From Streptomyces fumanus (lineage in GTDB: Bacteria; Actinomycetota; Actinomycetes; Streptomycetales; Streptomycetaceae): a stretch of 64,000 bases of DNA. The stretch is from NCBI RefSeq assembly GCF_014655295.1, contig NZ_BNBI01000015.1, forward strand, positions 120,555 through 184,554, written 5' to 3'. Shown here one piece after another: positions 16,493 through 24,477 of this stretch; the stretch's first letter is position 1; every line of letters starts with the position of its first letter. A program made the translations under genes and the position numbers. The notes under the pieces were generated by a model. It had not been told where the DNA came from. It did no database searches and was given only the letters and a program-made list of their open reading frames with translations.

Positions 16493-18298
16493 ATGGCCTC
16501 TCCCCTTCCCGACCCTTCCCTGTCCCCGCTCCGCACCGTCGCCGTGGTCGGCCTCGGCACCATGGGCACCGGTATCGCCGAGGTGCTGGCCCGGGCCGGC
16601 CGCACGGTCATCGGCATCGACATCAGCGAGGCCCAGGCCGTCCGCGCGGTCGCCGCGCTGGAGGCGTCCACCGCGCGGGCGGTCGAGCGCGGCCGGCTGA
16701 CCGGGCAGGAGCGCGCCCAGGCCCTCGCCCGGGTGCGCACCGGCACCGATCCCCGGGCGGCGGCCGACGCCGACCTGGTGATCGAGGTGGCGCCGGAGTC
16801 GTACGAGGTCAAGCGGCAGATCTTCCGGGAACTGGACCGGATCGTGCGGCCCACCGCGATCCTGGCGACCGGCACCAACGCGCTGTCGGTGACCCGGCTG
16901 GCCGCCGACTCCGCGCACCCCGAGCGGGTGCTGGGCCTGCACTTCTTCAACCCGGCCCCGGCGATGAAGCTGGTCGAGGTGGTCTCCTCGGTGCTGACCG
17001 CGCCCGCCGCCGTCACGGCCGTCACCGACCTCGCCCTGGACCTGGGCAAGGAGCCCGTCGCGGTCGGCGACCGGCCCGGTTTCGTCGCCGACGGGCTGCT
17101 GTTCGGCTATCTCAACCAGGCGGCGGCGATGTACGAGGCGCGGTACGCCTCCCGGGAGGACATCGACGCCGCGATGCGTCTGGGCTGCGGGCTGCCGATG
17201 GGCCCGCTCGCCCTGCTCGACCTGATCGGCATCGACACCGCGCGGACCGTCCTGGAGGCCATGTACGCCGCCTCCCACGACCGGCTGCACGCCCCCGCGC
17301 CGATCCTCCGGCAGCTCAGCGAGGCGGGCCTGACCGGCCGCAAGGCGGGGCGCGGCTTCTACACCTACCAGGAGCCCGGCAGCGCGGCCGTGGTGCCGGA
17401 CGCCCTCACCCCGCGCGCGGACGCCACCGCCGGGCCCGGCCGGCCGGTCCGCGCGGTCGGCGTGGCCGGCTCGGGCACCATGGCCTCCGGCATCGCCGAG
17501 GTGTTCGCCAAGGCCGGGTACGAGGTGGTGCTCGCCGCCCGCAGCGAGGAGAAGGCCCAGGCGGCCCGGGCCCGGATCGGCGCCTCCCTGGCGCGTTCCG
17601 TGGACAAGGGCCGGCTGACCGCCGAGGCCGCCGCGCGGGCCCTGGAGCGGATCACGCCGACCGGGACGTACGAGGACTTCGCCGACGTCGACCTGGCGGT
17701 GGAGGCGGTCGCCGAGGACCTGGCGGTCAAGCGGCACCTGTTCGCCGCCCTGGACAAGGTCTGCAAGCCGGGCGCGGTCCTCGCCACCACCACCTCCTCG
17801 CTCCCGGTCGTCGCCTGCGCCCGCGCCACCTCCCGCCCGCGGGACGTGATCGGCATGCACTTCTTCAACCCGGCGCCGGCCATGAAGCTGGTCGAGGTGG
17901 TCCGCACGGTGCTGACCTCCGACGAGGCGCACGCCACCGTCCGCGAGGTCTGCGGCCACCTGCGCAAGCACCCCGTGGACTGCGGCGACCGGGCCGGCTT
18001 CATCGTCAACGCGCTGCTGTTCCCGTACCTGAACAACGCGGTCAAGATGGTGCAGGAGCACTACGCGTCCCTGGACGACATCGACGCGGCGATGAAGCTG
18101 GGCGGCGGCTATCCGATGGGCCCGTTCGAGCTGCTCGACGTGGTCGGCCTGGATGTGTCGCTGGCCATCGAGAAGGTGCTGCACCGCGAGTTCCGCGACC
18201 CGGGGCTGGCCCCCGCGCCGCTGCTGGAGCACCTGGTGGCCGCGGGCTGCCTGGGCCGCAAGACGGGCCGCGGCTTCCGCGAGTATGCCCGCCGCTGA
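16493..18298 (+). CDS. Fused double 3-hydroxyacyl-CoA dehydrogenase
   Basis: A 601-residue protein starting MASPLPDPSLSPLRTVAVVG, with AGGAG 7 bp before the ATG. Two complete 3HCDH units lie in tandem. Unit 1 (about 15-300) has VGLGTMGTGIAEVLARAG, GLHFFNPAPAMKLVEVV and DRPGFVADGLLFGYLNQAAA; unit 2 (about 318-601) has AGSGTMASGIAEVFAKAGY, GMHFFNPAPAMKLVEVV and DRAGFIVNALLFPYLNNAVK. Both keep the HFFNP catalytic segment. The family reduces 3-oxoacyl-CoA or oxidises 3-hydroxyacyl-CoA. Beside ccr it probably supplies 3-hydroxybutyryl-CoA/crotonyl-CoA. The dinucleotide motifs differ (GLGTMG versus GSGTMA), so the halves may differ in cofactor use. Confidence 0.92.
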   Translation: MASPLPDPSLSPLRTVAVVGLGTMGTGIAEVLARAGRTVIGIDISEAQAVRAVAALEASTARAVERGRLTGQERAQALARVRTGTDPRAAADADLVIEVAPESYEVKRQIFRELDRIVRPTAILATGTNALSVTRLAADSAHPERVLGLHFFNPAPAMKLVEVVSSVLTAPAAVTAVTDLALDLGKEPVAVGDRPGFVADGLLFGYLNQAAAMYEARYASREDIDAAMRLGCGLPMGPLALLDLIGIDTARTVLEAMYAASHDRLHAPAPILRQLSEAGLTGRKAGRGFYTYQEPGSAAVVPDALTPRADATAGPGRPVRAVGVAGSGTMASGIAEVFAKAGYEVVLAARSEEKAQAARARIGASLARSVDKGRLTAEAAARALERITPTGTYEDFADVDLAVEAVAEDLAVKRHLFAALDKVCKPGAVLATTTSSLPVVACARATSRPRDVIGMHFFNPAPAMKLVEVVRTVLTSDEAHATVREVCGHLRKHPVDCGDRAGFIVNALLFPYLNNAVKMVQEHYASLDDIDAAMKLGGGYPMGPFELLDVVGLDVSLAIEKVLHREFRDPGLAPAPLLEHLVAAGCLGRKTGRGFREYARR

Positions 18299-18364
18299 CC
18301 CCCGGCCCGGCGACCGGTTCCGGCCCGCCGGCGACTGGGGCGGACTGCTCGGCCCGGTGGCGCC

Positions 18365-18389
18365 TCCCCCGCCCCCCGGGGGTGGGGGA
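18365..18389. terminator. Strong hairpin after the dehydrogenase gene
   Basis: CCCCC-G-CCCCC pairs with GGGGG-T-GGGGG (18366-18376 with 18378-18388), an 11-bp stem with one G-T pair and a single-base loop, followed by AAA. It lies between the dehydrogenase stop (18298) and the TetR start (18438). Confidence 0.6.
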
Positions 18390-18437
18390 AACCCCGGTCG
18401 TGCGCACCGAGCTGGGCGCATGCAGTACGTTCGGGGC

Positions 18438-19244
18438 ATGTCCCAGCCCGCCAAGTCCGCACGTACCCCCGCTTCGTCCGACGCGCCGGAGAGCGCCGCC
18501 GGTGGCCGCGCCGCCGCCCAGCGGCTGAAAATGCGCCGGGAACTGGCGGCCGCCGCGATGGAGCTGTTCGCGACCAAGGGGTACGAGGCGACCACCGTCG
18601 ACGAGATCGCCGCCGCGGCCGGGGTGGCCCGGCGCACCTTCTTCCGGCACTTCCGCTCCAAGGAAGAGGCGATCTTCCCCGACCACGACGACACCCTGGT
18701 CCGCGCCGAGGCGGTGCTGAACGCCGCCCCCGCGCACGAGCACCCGCTCGACACGGTGTGCCGCGGCATCAAGGAAGTCATGAAGATGTACGCGGCCCAC
18801 CCGGACATCTCGGTGGCCCGGTACAAGCTGACCCGCGAGGTGCCCACCCTGCGGGAGGCGGAGATCGCGTCGGTCGCCCGCTACGAGCGGCTGTTCACCC
18901 GCTACCTCCTCGGCCACTTCGACGAGCACGCCCACGACGACGACGCCAACGACGACCCGCTGCTGGCCGAGGTCGCCGCCTCGGCCGTGGTCACCGCGCA
19001 CAACCACGTCCTGCGGCGCTGGCTGCGCGCGGACGGCCAGGGCGATGTCGAGGCCCAGCTCGACCACGCCTTCGCCATCGTCCGCCGGACCTTCGGCACC
19101 GGCATCGGCGCCGGGCGCGGCGGTGCCGCCCCCCGGCCGGCCGCGGTCGCCTCCGAGGGCGAGGTGCTGGTCACCGTGGCCCGCACCGACGCCCCGCTGG
19201 ACGAGGTGATGCGCGCCATCGAGCAGGCGTTGAAGGAGCGCTGA
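18438..19244 (+). CDS. TetR-family regulator of the ethylmalonyl-CoA locus
   Basis: A 268-residue protein starting MSQPAKSARTPASSDAPESA; an in-frame ATG at 18420 is an alternative start. The HTH is at about residues 35-90: ELFATKGYEATTVDEIAAAA followed by GVARRTFFRHFRSKEEAIF. The C-terminal ligand domain is unlike generic TetR drug regulators. It lies between the fused dehydrogenase and ccr, all on the same strand, so it is a likely local repressor or activator of ccr and its downstream operon. From memory, a TetR gene has the same position beside ccr2 in S. coelicolor. The ligand is unknown, an acyl-CoA is plausible. Confidence 0.85.
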   Translation: MSQPAKSARTPASSDAPESAAGGRAAAQRLKMRRELAAAAMELFATKGYEATTVDEIAAAAGVARRTFFRHFRSKEEAIFPDHDDTLVRAEAVLNAAPAHEHPLDTVCRGIKEVMKMYAAHPDISVARYKLTREVPTLREAEIASVARYERLFTRYLLGHFDEHAHDDDANDDPLLAEVAASAVVTAHNHVLRRWLRADGQGDVEAQLDHAFAIVRRTFGTGIGAGRGGAAPRPAAVASEGEVLVTVARTDAPLDEVMRAIEQALKER

Positions 19245-19264
19245 CCTCCCCTCCCCCTGTGACG

Positions 19265-19291
19265 ACGGCCACCCCAACCGGGTGGCCGTTT
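19265..19291 (+). terminator. Terminator after the TetR gene
   Basis: ACGGCCACCC (19265-19274) pairs exactly with GGGTGGCCGT (19280-19289) over a 5-nt loop, followed by TT. Perfect 10-bp stem, 20 bp after the TetR stop. Confidence 0.8.
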
Positions 19292-19559
19292 CGCGTGTCC
19301 GGGTCCGGTTTCGCCCGCCCTCTCCCCCGTATTCGATCGATCATCGCTCATCTGTTACGTAAAGATTTCATCTGAGAGCAATTTCTGGCACCGAGTGCCT
19401 TGCGGGGTGACACGGGGTGCCATACGTTGAGGGAGTCCGGGCTGTCCCCGCGAGCCCCGCCCGCGTTCCCGGACGCCTGCGTCACAGGCACCTTCAGCAA
19501 CACCACCGACGTCCCCTCAGCGCCCCTCCCTCAGGGCGCTCACCGCCGGAGGCAACACC
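19292..19559 (+). promoter_or_regulatory. ccr upstream region with tandem near-palindromes
   Basis: 268 bp without a gene lead into ccr. GGCAC-CGA-GTGCC (19387-19399) and GACAC-GGG-GTGCC (19409-19421, one arm mismatch) are repeated 22 bp apart, i.e. two helical turns, which suits a TetR-family operator pair. An AT-richer stretch (19325-19390, with CATCTGTTACGTAAAGATTT) precedes them and may hold the promoter. The ribosome site is GGAGG about 8 bp before the GTG at 19560. Confidence 0.5.
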
Positions 19560-20903
19560 GTGACCGTGAAGGACATCCTGGACGCGATCCAGTCGCCCGA
19601 TTCCACGCCGGCCGACTTCGCCGCCCTGCCGCTGCCCGAGTCGTACCGCGCGATCACCGTGCACAAGGACGAGACGGAGATGTTCGCGGGCCTGCAGACC
19701 CGCGACAAGGACCCCCGCAAGTCGATCCACCTGGACGAGGTGCCGGTGCCCGAACTGGGTCCGGGCGAGGCCCTGGTGGCCGTGATGGCCTCCTCCGTCA
19801 ACTACAACTCGGTGTGGACCTCGATCTTCGAGCCGCTGTCCACCTTCGGGTTCCTGGAGCGCTACGGCCGGACCAGCGAGCTGGCCAAGCGGCACGACCT
19901 GCCGTACCACATCATCGGCTCCGACCTCGCGGGCGTGGTGCTGCGCACCGGCCCCGGGGTGAACGCCTGGCAGCCGGGCGACGAGGTGGTCGCGCACTGC
20001 CTCTCCGTGGAGCTGGAGTCCTCCGACGGGCACAACGACACCATGCTCGACCCCGAGCAGCGCATCTGGGGCTTCGAGACCAACTTCGGCGGGCTCGCCG
20101 AGATCGCCCTGGTGAAGTCCAACCAGCTCATGCCCAAGCCGGCCCATCTGAGCTGGGAGGAGGCCGCCGCTCCCGGTCTGGTCAACTCCACCGCGTACCG
20201 CCAGTTGGTCTCCCGCAACGGCGCCGGCATGAAGCAGGGCGACAACGTGCTCATCTGGGGCGCGAGCGGCGGCCTCGGCTCCTACGCCACCCAGTTCGCG
20301 CTGGCCGGCGGCGCCAACCCGGTCTGCGTCGTCTCCTCGCCGCAGAAGGCGGAGATCTGCCGGTCGATGGGCGCAGAGGCGATCATCGACCGCACCGCCG
20401 AGGGCTACCGGTTCTGGAAGGACGAGCGGACCCAGGACCCCAAGGAGTGGAAGCGCTTCGGCAAGCGCATCCGGGAACTGACCGGCGGCGAGGACATCGA
20501 CATCGTCTTCGAGCACCCCGGCCGGGAGACCTTCGGCGCCTCCGTCTTCGTCACCCGCAAGGGCGGCACCATCACCACCTGCGCCTCCACTTCGGGCTAT
20601 ATGCACGAGTACGACAACCGCTACCTGTGGATGTCGCTGAAGCGGATCATCGGCTCGCACTTCGCCAACTACCGCGAGGCGTGGGAGGCCAACCGGCTCA
20701 TCGCCAAGGGCAAGATCCACCCGACCCTGTCGAAGGTGTACGCCCTTCCGGACACCGGCCAGGCCGCGTACGACGTGCACCGCAACCTCCACCAGGGCAA
20801 GGTCGGGGTGCTCTGCCTGGCCCCCGAGGAGGGCCTGGGCGTGCGCGACGAGGAGCTGCGCGCCCGGCACATCGACGCCATCAACCGCTTCCGGAACGTC
20901 TGA
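19560..20903 (+). CDS. ccr: Crotonyl-CoA carboxylase/reductase
   Basis: A 447-residue medium-chain reductase starting at the GTG, MTVKDILDAIQSPDSTPADF. It catalyses reductive carboxylation of crotonyl-CoA with NADPH and CO2 to ethylmalonyl-CoA, the key step of the ethylmalonyl-CoA pathway and a source of polyketide extender units. The GroES-like N-terminal part contains SSVNYNSVWTSIFEPLSTFG and PGDEVVAHCLSVELESSDGH; the nucleotide fold has LIWGASGGLGSYATQFALAG. Length matches the family. It opens a tight operon: 10 bp to meaA, then a 4-bp overlap and short gaps through the acyl-CoA dehydrogenase gene. Regulation probably involves the upstream TetR and palindromes. Confidence 0.97.
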   Translation: MTVKDILDAIQSPDSTPADFAALPLPESYRAITVHKDETEMFAGLQTRDKDPRKSIHLDEVPVPELGPGEALVAVMASSVNYNSVWTSIFEPLSTFGFLERYGRTSELAKRHDLPYHIIGSDLAGVVLRTGPGVNAWQPGDEVVAHCLSVELESSDGHNDTMLDPEQRIWGFETNFGGLAEIALVKSNQLMPKPAHLSWEEAAAPGLVNSTAYRQLVSRNGAGMKQGDNVLIWGASGGLGSYATQFALAGGANPVCVVSSPQKAEICRSMGAEAIIDRTAEGYRFWKDERTQDPKEWKRFGKRIRELTGGEDIDIVFEHPGRETFGASVFVTRKGGTITTCASTSGYMHEYDNRYLWMSLKRIIGSHFANYREAWEANRLIAKGKIHPTLSKVYALPDTGQAAYDVHRNLHQGKVGVLCLAPEEGLGVRDEELRARHIDAINRFRNV

Positions 20904-20913
20904 GGTCACGCAG

Positions 20914-22941
20914 ATGAGCGAGCGTCAGAAGGACCGGCCGTGGCTCATGCGGACCTACGCCGGCCACTCCACGGCCGAGGCGTCCAACGCGCTGTACCGG
21001 CGCAATCTCGCCAAGGGACAGACGGGGCTGTCGGTGGCGTTCGACCTGCCGACGCAGACCGGGTACGACGCCGACCACGTCCTCGCCCGCGGCGAGGTCG
21101 GCCGGGTGGGGGTGCCGATCGCCCACCTCGGTGACATGCGCAAGCTGTTCCAGGACATCCCCCTGGAGCGGACCAACACCTCGATGACCATCAACGCCAC
21201 CGCCATGTGGCTGCTGGCGCTCTACCAGGTGGTCGCCGAGGAGCAGGGCGCCGACATCAGCCGGCTGCAGGGCACCACCCAGAACGACATCGTCAAGGAG
21301 TACCTGTCCCGGGGGACGCACGTCTTCCCGCCGGGCCCCTCCCTCCGGCTGACCACGGACATGATCGCGTACACGGTCTCCCACCTGCCGAAGTGGAACC
21401 CGATCAACATCTGCAGCTACCACCTGCAGGAGGCGGGCGCCACCCCGGTCCAGGAGATCGCGTACGCGATGTCCACCGCGATCGCCGTGCTGGACGCCGT
21501 GCGCGACAGCGGCCAGGTGCCGCGGGAACGCATGGGGGACGTGGTCGGCCGGATCTCCTTCTTCGTCAACGCGGGGGTCCGCTTCGTCGAGGAGATGTGC
21601 AAGATGCGCGCCTTCGGCCGCATCTGGGACGACGTCACCCGGGAGCGGTACGGCATCGAGAACCCCAAGCACCGCCGCTTCCGCTACGGCGTCCAGGTCA
21701 ACTCCCTCGGTCTGACCGAGGCGCAGCCGGAGAACAACGTCCAGCGGATCGTGCTGGAGATGCTGGGCGTCACCCTCTCCAAGGACGCACGCGCGCGTGC
21801 CGTGCAACTGCCCGCCTGGAACGAGGCGCTGGGCCTGCCCCGCCCCTGGGACCAGCAGTGGTCGCTGCGCATCCAGCAGGTGCTGGCCTACGAGAGCGAC
21901 CTGCTGGAGTACGACGACATCTTCGAGGGCTCGAAGGTGATCGAGACCAAGGTCGAGGAACTGGTCGCCGACGCGCTCGGCGAGATGCGCCGGATCGAGG
22001 AGATGGGCGGCGTGCTGGCCGCCGTGGAGTCGGGCTACCTCAAGTCGCAGTTGGTCGCCGCGCACGCCGAGCGGCGGGCCCGGATCGAGTCCGGCGAGGA
22101 GAAGATCGTCGGCGTCAACGCCTTCGAGACCACCGAGCCCAACCCGCTCACCGCCGACCTGGACACCGCGATACAGACGGTGGACCCGGCGGTCGAGGAG
22201 CGGGTCGTGGCCGCGCTGCGGGAGTGGCGGGAGACCCGCTGGCAGCCGCCGTTCAACCACCCCCGGTGCTCCTCGGCGCTGGAACGGCTGAAGGAGGCGG
22301 CCCGCGGCACCGACAACCTCATGGAGGCGACCCTGGAGTGCGCGCGCTGCGGGGTCACCACCGGCGAGTGGGCCGGCGCCCTGCGCGAGGTGTTCGGCGA
22401 GTTCCGCGCCCCGACGGGCGTGTCCTCGGCACCGGTGGCGGTCACCGCCGCGGAGGGCAGCGCGCTGGCCCGGGTGCGCCGGGCGGTGGAGCTGACCGCC
22501 CGCGACCTGGGCGTGGGCAAGCTGCGCTTCCTGGTCGGCAAGCCCGGCCTGGACGGGCACTCCAACGGCGCCGAGCAGATCGCGGTGCGGGCCCGGGACG
22601 CCGGCTTCGAGGTGGTCTACCAGGGCATCCGGCTGACCCCGGAGCAGATCGTGGACGCGGCCCTGGCCGAGGACGTGCACGCGGTCGGCCTGTCGGTGCT
22701 GTCCGGCTCGCACGCGCGGCTCGTCCCCGACGTGCTCCAGAGGCTGCGTGTGGCCGGTGCCACAGAGATACCGGTGATCGCCGGTGGCATCATCCCCAGC
22801 AGTGACGCCGAAGCGCTGCGGGCCGCCGGAGTGGCCGCGGTCTTCACCCCGAAGGACTTCGACATCACCGGCATCATCGGCCGGATCGTGGCCGAGATCC
22901 GGTACGCGAACCAGCTCGACCCCCTGGAGGTCCCCGCATGA
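20914..22941 (+). CDS. meaA: Ethylmalonyl-CoA mutase (MeaA/Ecm), cobalamin dependent
   Basis: A 675-residue protein starting MSERQKDRPWLMRTYAGHST. The mutase barrel contains GLSVAFDLPTQTGYDADHV and the substrate-side RLQGTTQNDIVKEYLSRGTH; the C-terminal cobalamin-binding domain (about 520-660) has GKPGLDGHSNGAEQIAVRAR with the Asp-x-His-x-x-Gly motif near residue 548, plus VGLSVLSGSH. Unlike methylmalonyl-CoA mutase it is a single chain with the B12 domain attached and is the isomerase ethylmalonyl-CoA to methylsuccinyl-CoA. It overlaps the next gene by 4 bp (ATGA). Confidence 0.93.
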   Translation: MSERQKDRPWLMRTYAGHSTAEASNALYRRNLAKGQTGLSVAFDLPTQTGYDADHVLARGEVGRVGVPIAHLGDMRKLFQDIPLERTNTSMTINATAMWLLALYQVVAEEQGADISRLQGTTQNDIVKEYLSRGTHVFPPGPSLRLTTDMIAYTVSHLPKWNPINICSYHLQEAGATPVQEIAYAMSTAIAVLDAVRDSGQVPRERMGDVVGRISFFVNAGVRFVEEMCKMRAFGRIWDDVTRERYGIENPKHRRFRYGVQVNSLGLTEAQPENNVQRIVLEMLGVTLSKDARARAVQLPAWNEALGLPRPWDQQWSLRIQQVLAYESDLLEYDDIFEGSKVIETKVEELVADALGEMRRIEEMGGVLAAVESGYLKSQLVAAHAERRARIESGEEKIVGVNAFETTEPNPLTADLDTAIQTVDPAVEERVVAALREWRETRWQPPFNHPRCSSALERLKEAARGTDNLMEATLECARCGVTTGEWAGALREVFGEFRAPTGVSSAPVAVTAAEGSALARVRRAVELTARDLGVGKLRFLVGKPGLDGHSNGAEQIAVRARDAGFEVVYQGIRLTPEQIVDAALAEDVHAVGLSVLSGSHARLVPDVLQRLRVAGATEIPVIAGGIIPSSDAEALRAAGVAAVFTPKDFDITGIIGRIVAEIRYANQLDPLEVPA

Positions 22942-23957
22942 CTACCGTCAACCGCCCTCCCGTCTCCCACCACCACCCTCAAACGGCGTCCCTTCGGGAC
23001 GGCACCTCCCGCCTTCGTCCCCGGCGTTCCTGTCTGGCCGTGCCGGGCTCGAACCCGCGGTTCCTGGAGAAGGCCCAGGGCCTCCCGGCCGACCAGGTCT
23101 TCCTCGACCTGGAGGACGCGTGCGCGCCGCTCGCCAAGCCCGAGGCGCGGCACACCATCGTCAAGTTCCTCAACGAGGGCGACTGGACGGGCAAGACGAG
23201 GGTGGTCCGCGTCAACGACTGGACGACCGAGTGGACGTACCGCGATGTCGTGACGGTCGTCGAGGGCGCGGGGCAGAACCTGGACTGCATCATGCTGCCG
23301 AAGGTGCAGGACGCCCAGCAGATCGTCGCCCTCGACCTGCTGCTGACGCAGATCGAGAAGACGATGGGCTTCGAGGTGGGCCGCATCGGCATCGAGGCGC
23401 AGATCGAGAACGCCCAGGGCCTCAACAACGTCAATGCGATCGCGGCCGCCAGTCAACGTATTGAGACGATCATCTTCGGACCGGCCGACTTCATGGCGTC
23501 GATCAACATGAAGTCGCTCGTCGTGGGCGAGCAGCCGCCCGGCTACCCGGCGGACGCCTATCACTACATCCTCATGAAGATCTTGATGGCCGCCCGCGCC
23601 CACGACCTCCAGGCGATCGACGGCCCCTACCTCCAGATCCGCAACGTCGACGGCTACCGCGAGGTCGCCCGGCGCGCCGCCGCCCTGGGCTTCGACGGCA
23701 AGTGGGTGCTGCACCCGGGCCAGGTCGAGGCGTCCAACGAGATCTTCTCGCCCTCCCAGGAGGACTACGACCACGCCGAGCTGATCCTGGACGCGTACGA
23801 GTACTACACGTCCGAGGCGGGCGGCAAGAAGGGCTCGGCGATGCTCGGCGACGAGATGATCGACGAGGCCAGCCGGAAGATGGCGCTGGTGATCGCGGGC
23901 AAGGGCCGGGCCGCCGGCATGCGGCGGACCAGCACGTTCGAGATCCCGGAGGCGTGA
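22938..23957 (+). CDS. HpcH/HpaI-type lyase: beta-methylmalyl-CoA/malyl-CoA lyase
   Basis: A 339-residue protein starting MTTVNRPPVSHHHPQTASLR. The citrate-lyase-beta/HpcH fold is shown by RRSCLAVPGSNPRFLEKAQG, DQVFLDLEDACAPLAKPEAR (metal Glu-Asp) and GIEAQIENAQGLNNVNAIA; the C-terminal GFDGKWVLHPGQVEASNEIF is typical of malyl-CoA lyases. In the ethylmalonyl-CoA pathway it splits beta-methylmalyl-CoA to glyoxylate and propionyl-CoA and can act on malyl-CoA. The ATG overlaps the meaA stop by 4 bp, so translation is coupled. The exact substrate preference cannot be read from sequence. Confidence 0.9.
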   Translation: MTTVNRPPVSHHHPQTASLRDGTSRLRPRRSCLAVPGSNPRFLEKAQGLPADQVFLDLEDACAPLAKPEARHTIVKFLNEGDWTGKTRVVRVNDWTTEWTYRDVVTVVEGAGQNLDCIMLPKVQDAQQIVALDLLLTQIEKTMGFEVGRIGIEAQIENAQGLNNVNAIAAASQRIETIIFGPADFMASINMKSLVVGEQPPGYPADAYHYILMKILMAARAHDLQAIDGPYLQIRNVDGYREVARRAAALGFDGKWVLHPGQVEASNEIFSPSQEDYDHAELILDAYEYYTSEAGGKKGSAMLGDEMIDEASRKMALVIAGKGRAAGMRRTSTFEIPEA

Positions 23958-23962
23958 GCGCG

Positions 23963-24475
23963 ATGCAGTTCGGCCGCACCTACGAGGAGTTCGAGGTCGG
24001 GGCGGTGTACAAGCACTGGCCCGGCAAGACGGTCACCGAGTACGACGACCACCTCTTCTGCCTGCTGACCATGAACCACCACCCGCTCCACCTGGACGCC
24101 CACTACGCCGAGCGCACCACCGACTTCGGCAAGAACGTGGTGGTCGGCAACTACGTCTACAGCCTGCTGCTCGGCATGTCCGTGCCGGACGTCTCGGGCA
24201 AGGCGATCGCCAACCTGGAGATCGAGTCGCTCCGACACGTGGCGCCGACCTTCCACGGCGACACGATCTACGGCGAGACGACCGTGCTGGACAAGTGGCC
24301 GTCGAAGTCCAAGGGCGACCGCGGCATCGTGCACGTGGAGACCAAGGGCTACAAGCAGGACGGCACCCTGGTGTGCGTCTTCCGCCGCAAGGTGATGGTG
24401 CCCACCCAGACGTACACCGAGGAGCGCGGCGGCGAGCAGCCGGGCCGCCCGGAGCTGAAGGAACAGGGGAAATAG
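23963..24475 (+). CDS. MaoC-family hydratase, probable mesaconyl-CoA hydratase
   Basis: A 170-residue protein starting MQFGRTYEEFEVGAVYKHWP. A single MaoC/hot-dog domain is seen: KTVTEYDDHLFCLLTMNHHP followed by LHLDAHYAERTTDFGKNVVV (the Asp-x-x-x-x-His hydratase signature) and YGETTVLDKW. Position between the lyase and the acyl-CoA dehydrogenase makes mesaconyl-C1-CoA hydration the most likely role. Known double-domain Mch enzymes are about twice as long, so this is a short form. The ATG at 23963 is preferred because GGAGG (23948-23952) is spaced 10 bp from it; a GTG at 23954 overlaps the stop but has no room for a ribosome site. Confidence 0.85.
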   Translation: MQFGRTYEEFEVGAVYKHWPGKTVTEYDDHLFCLLTMNHHPLHLDAHYAERTTDFGKNVVVGNYVYSLLLGMSVPDVSGKAIANLEIESLRHVAPTFHGDTIYGETTVLDKWPSKSKGDRGIVHVETKGYKQDGTLVCVFRRKVMVPTQTYTEERGGEQPGRPELKEQGK

Positions 24476-24477
24476 CG

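Noticed and set aside
23954..23962. GTG start for the MaoC gene overlapping the lyase stop
   Set aside because: The ribosome-binding GGAGG is only 1 bp from this GTG; the ATG at 23963 has proper spacing.
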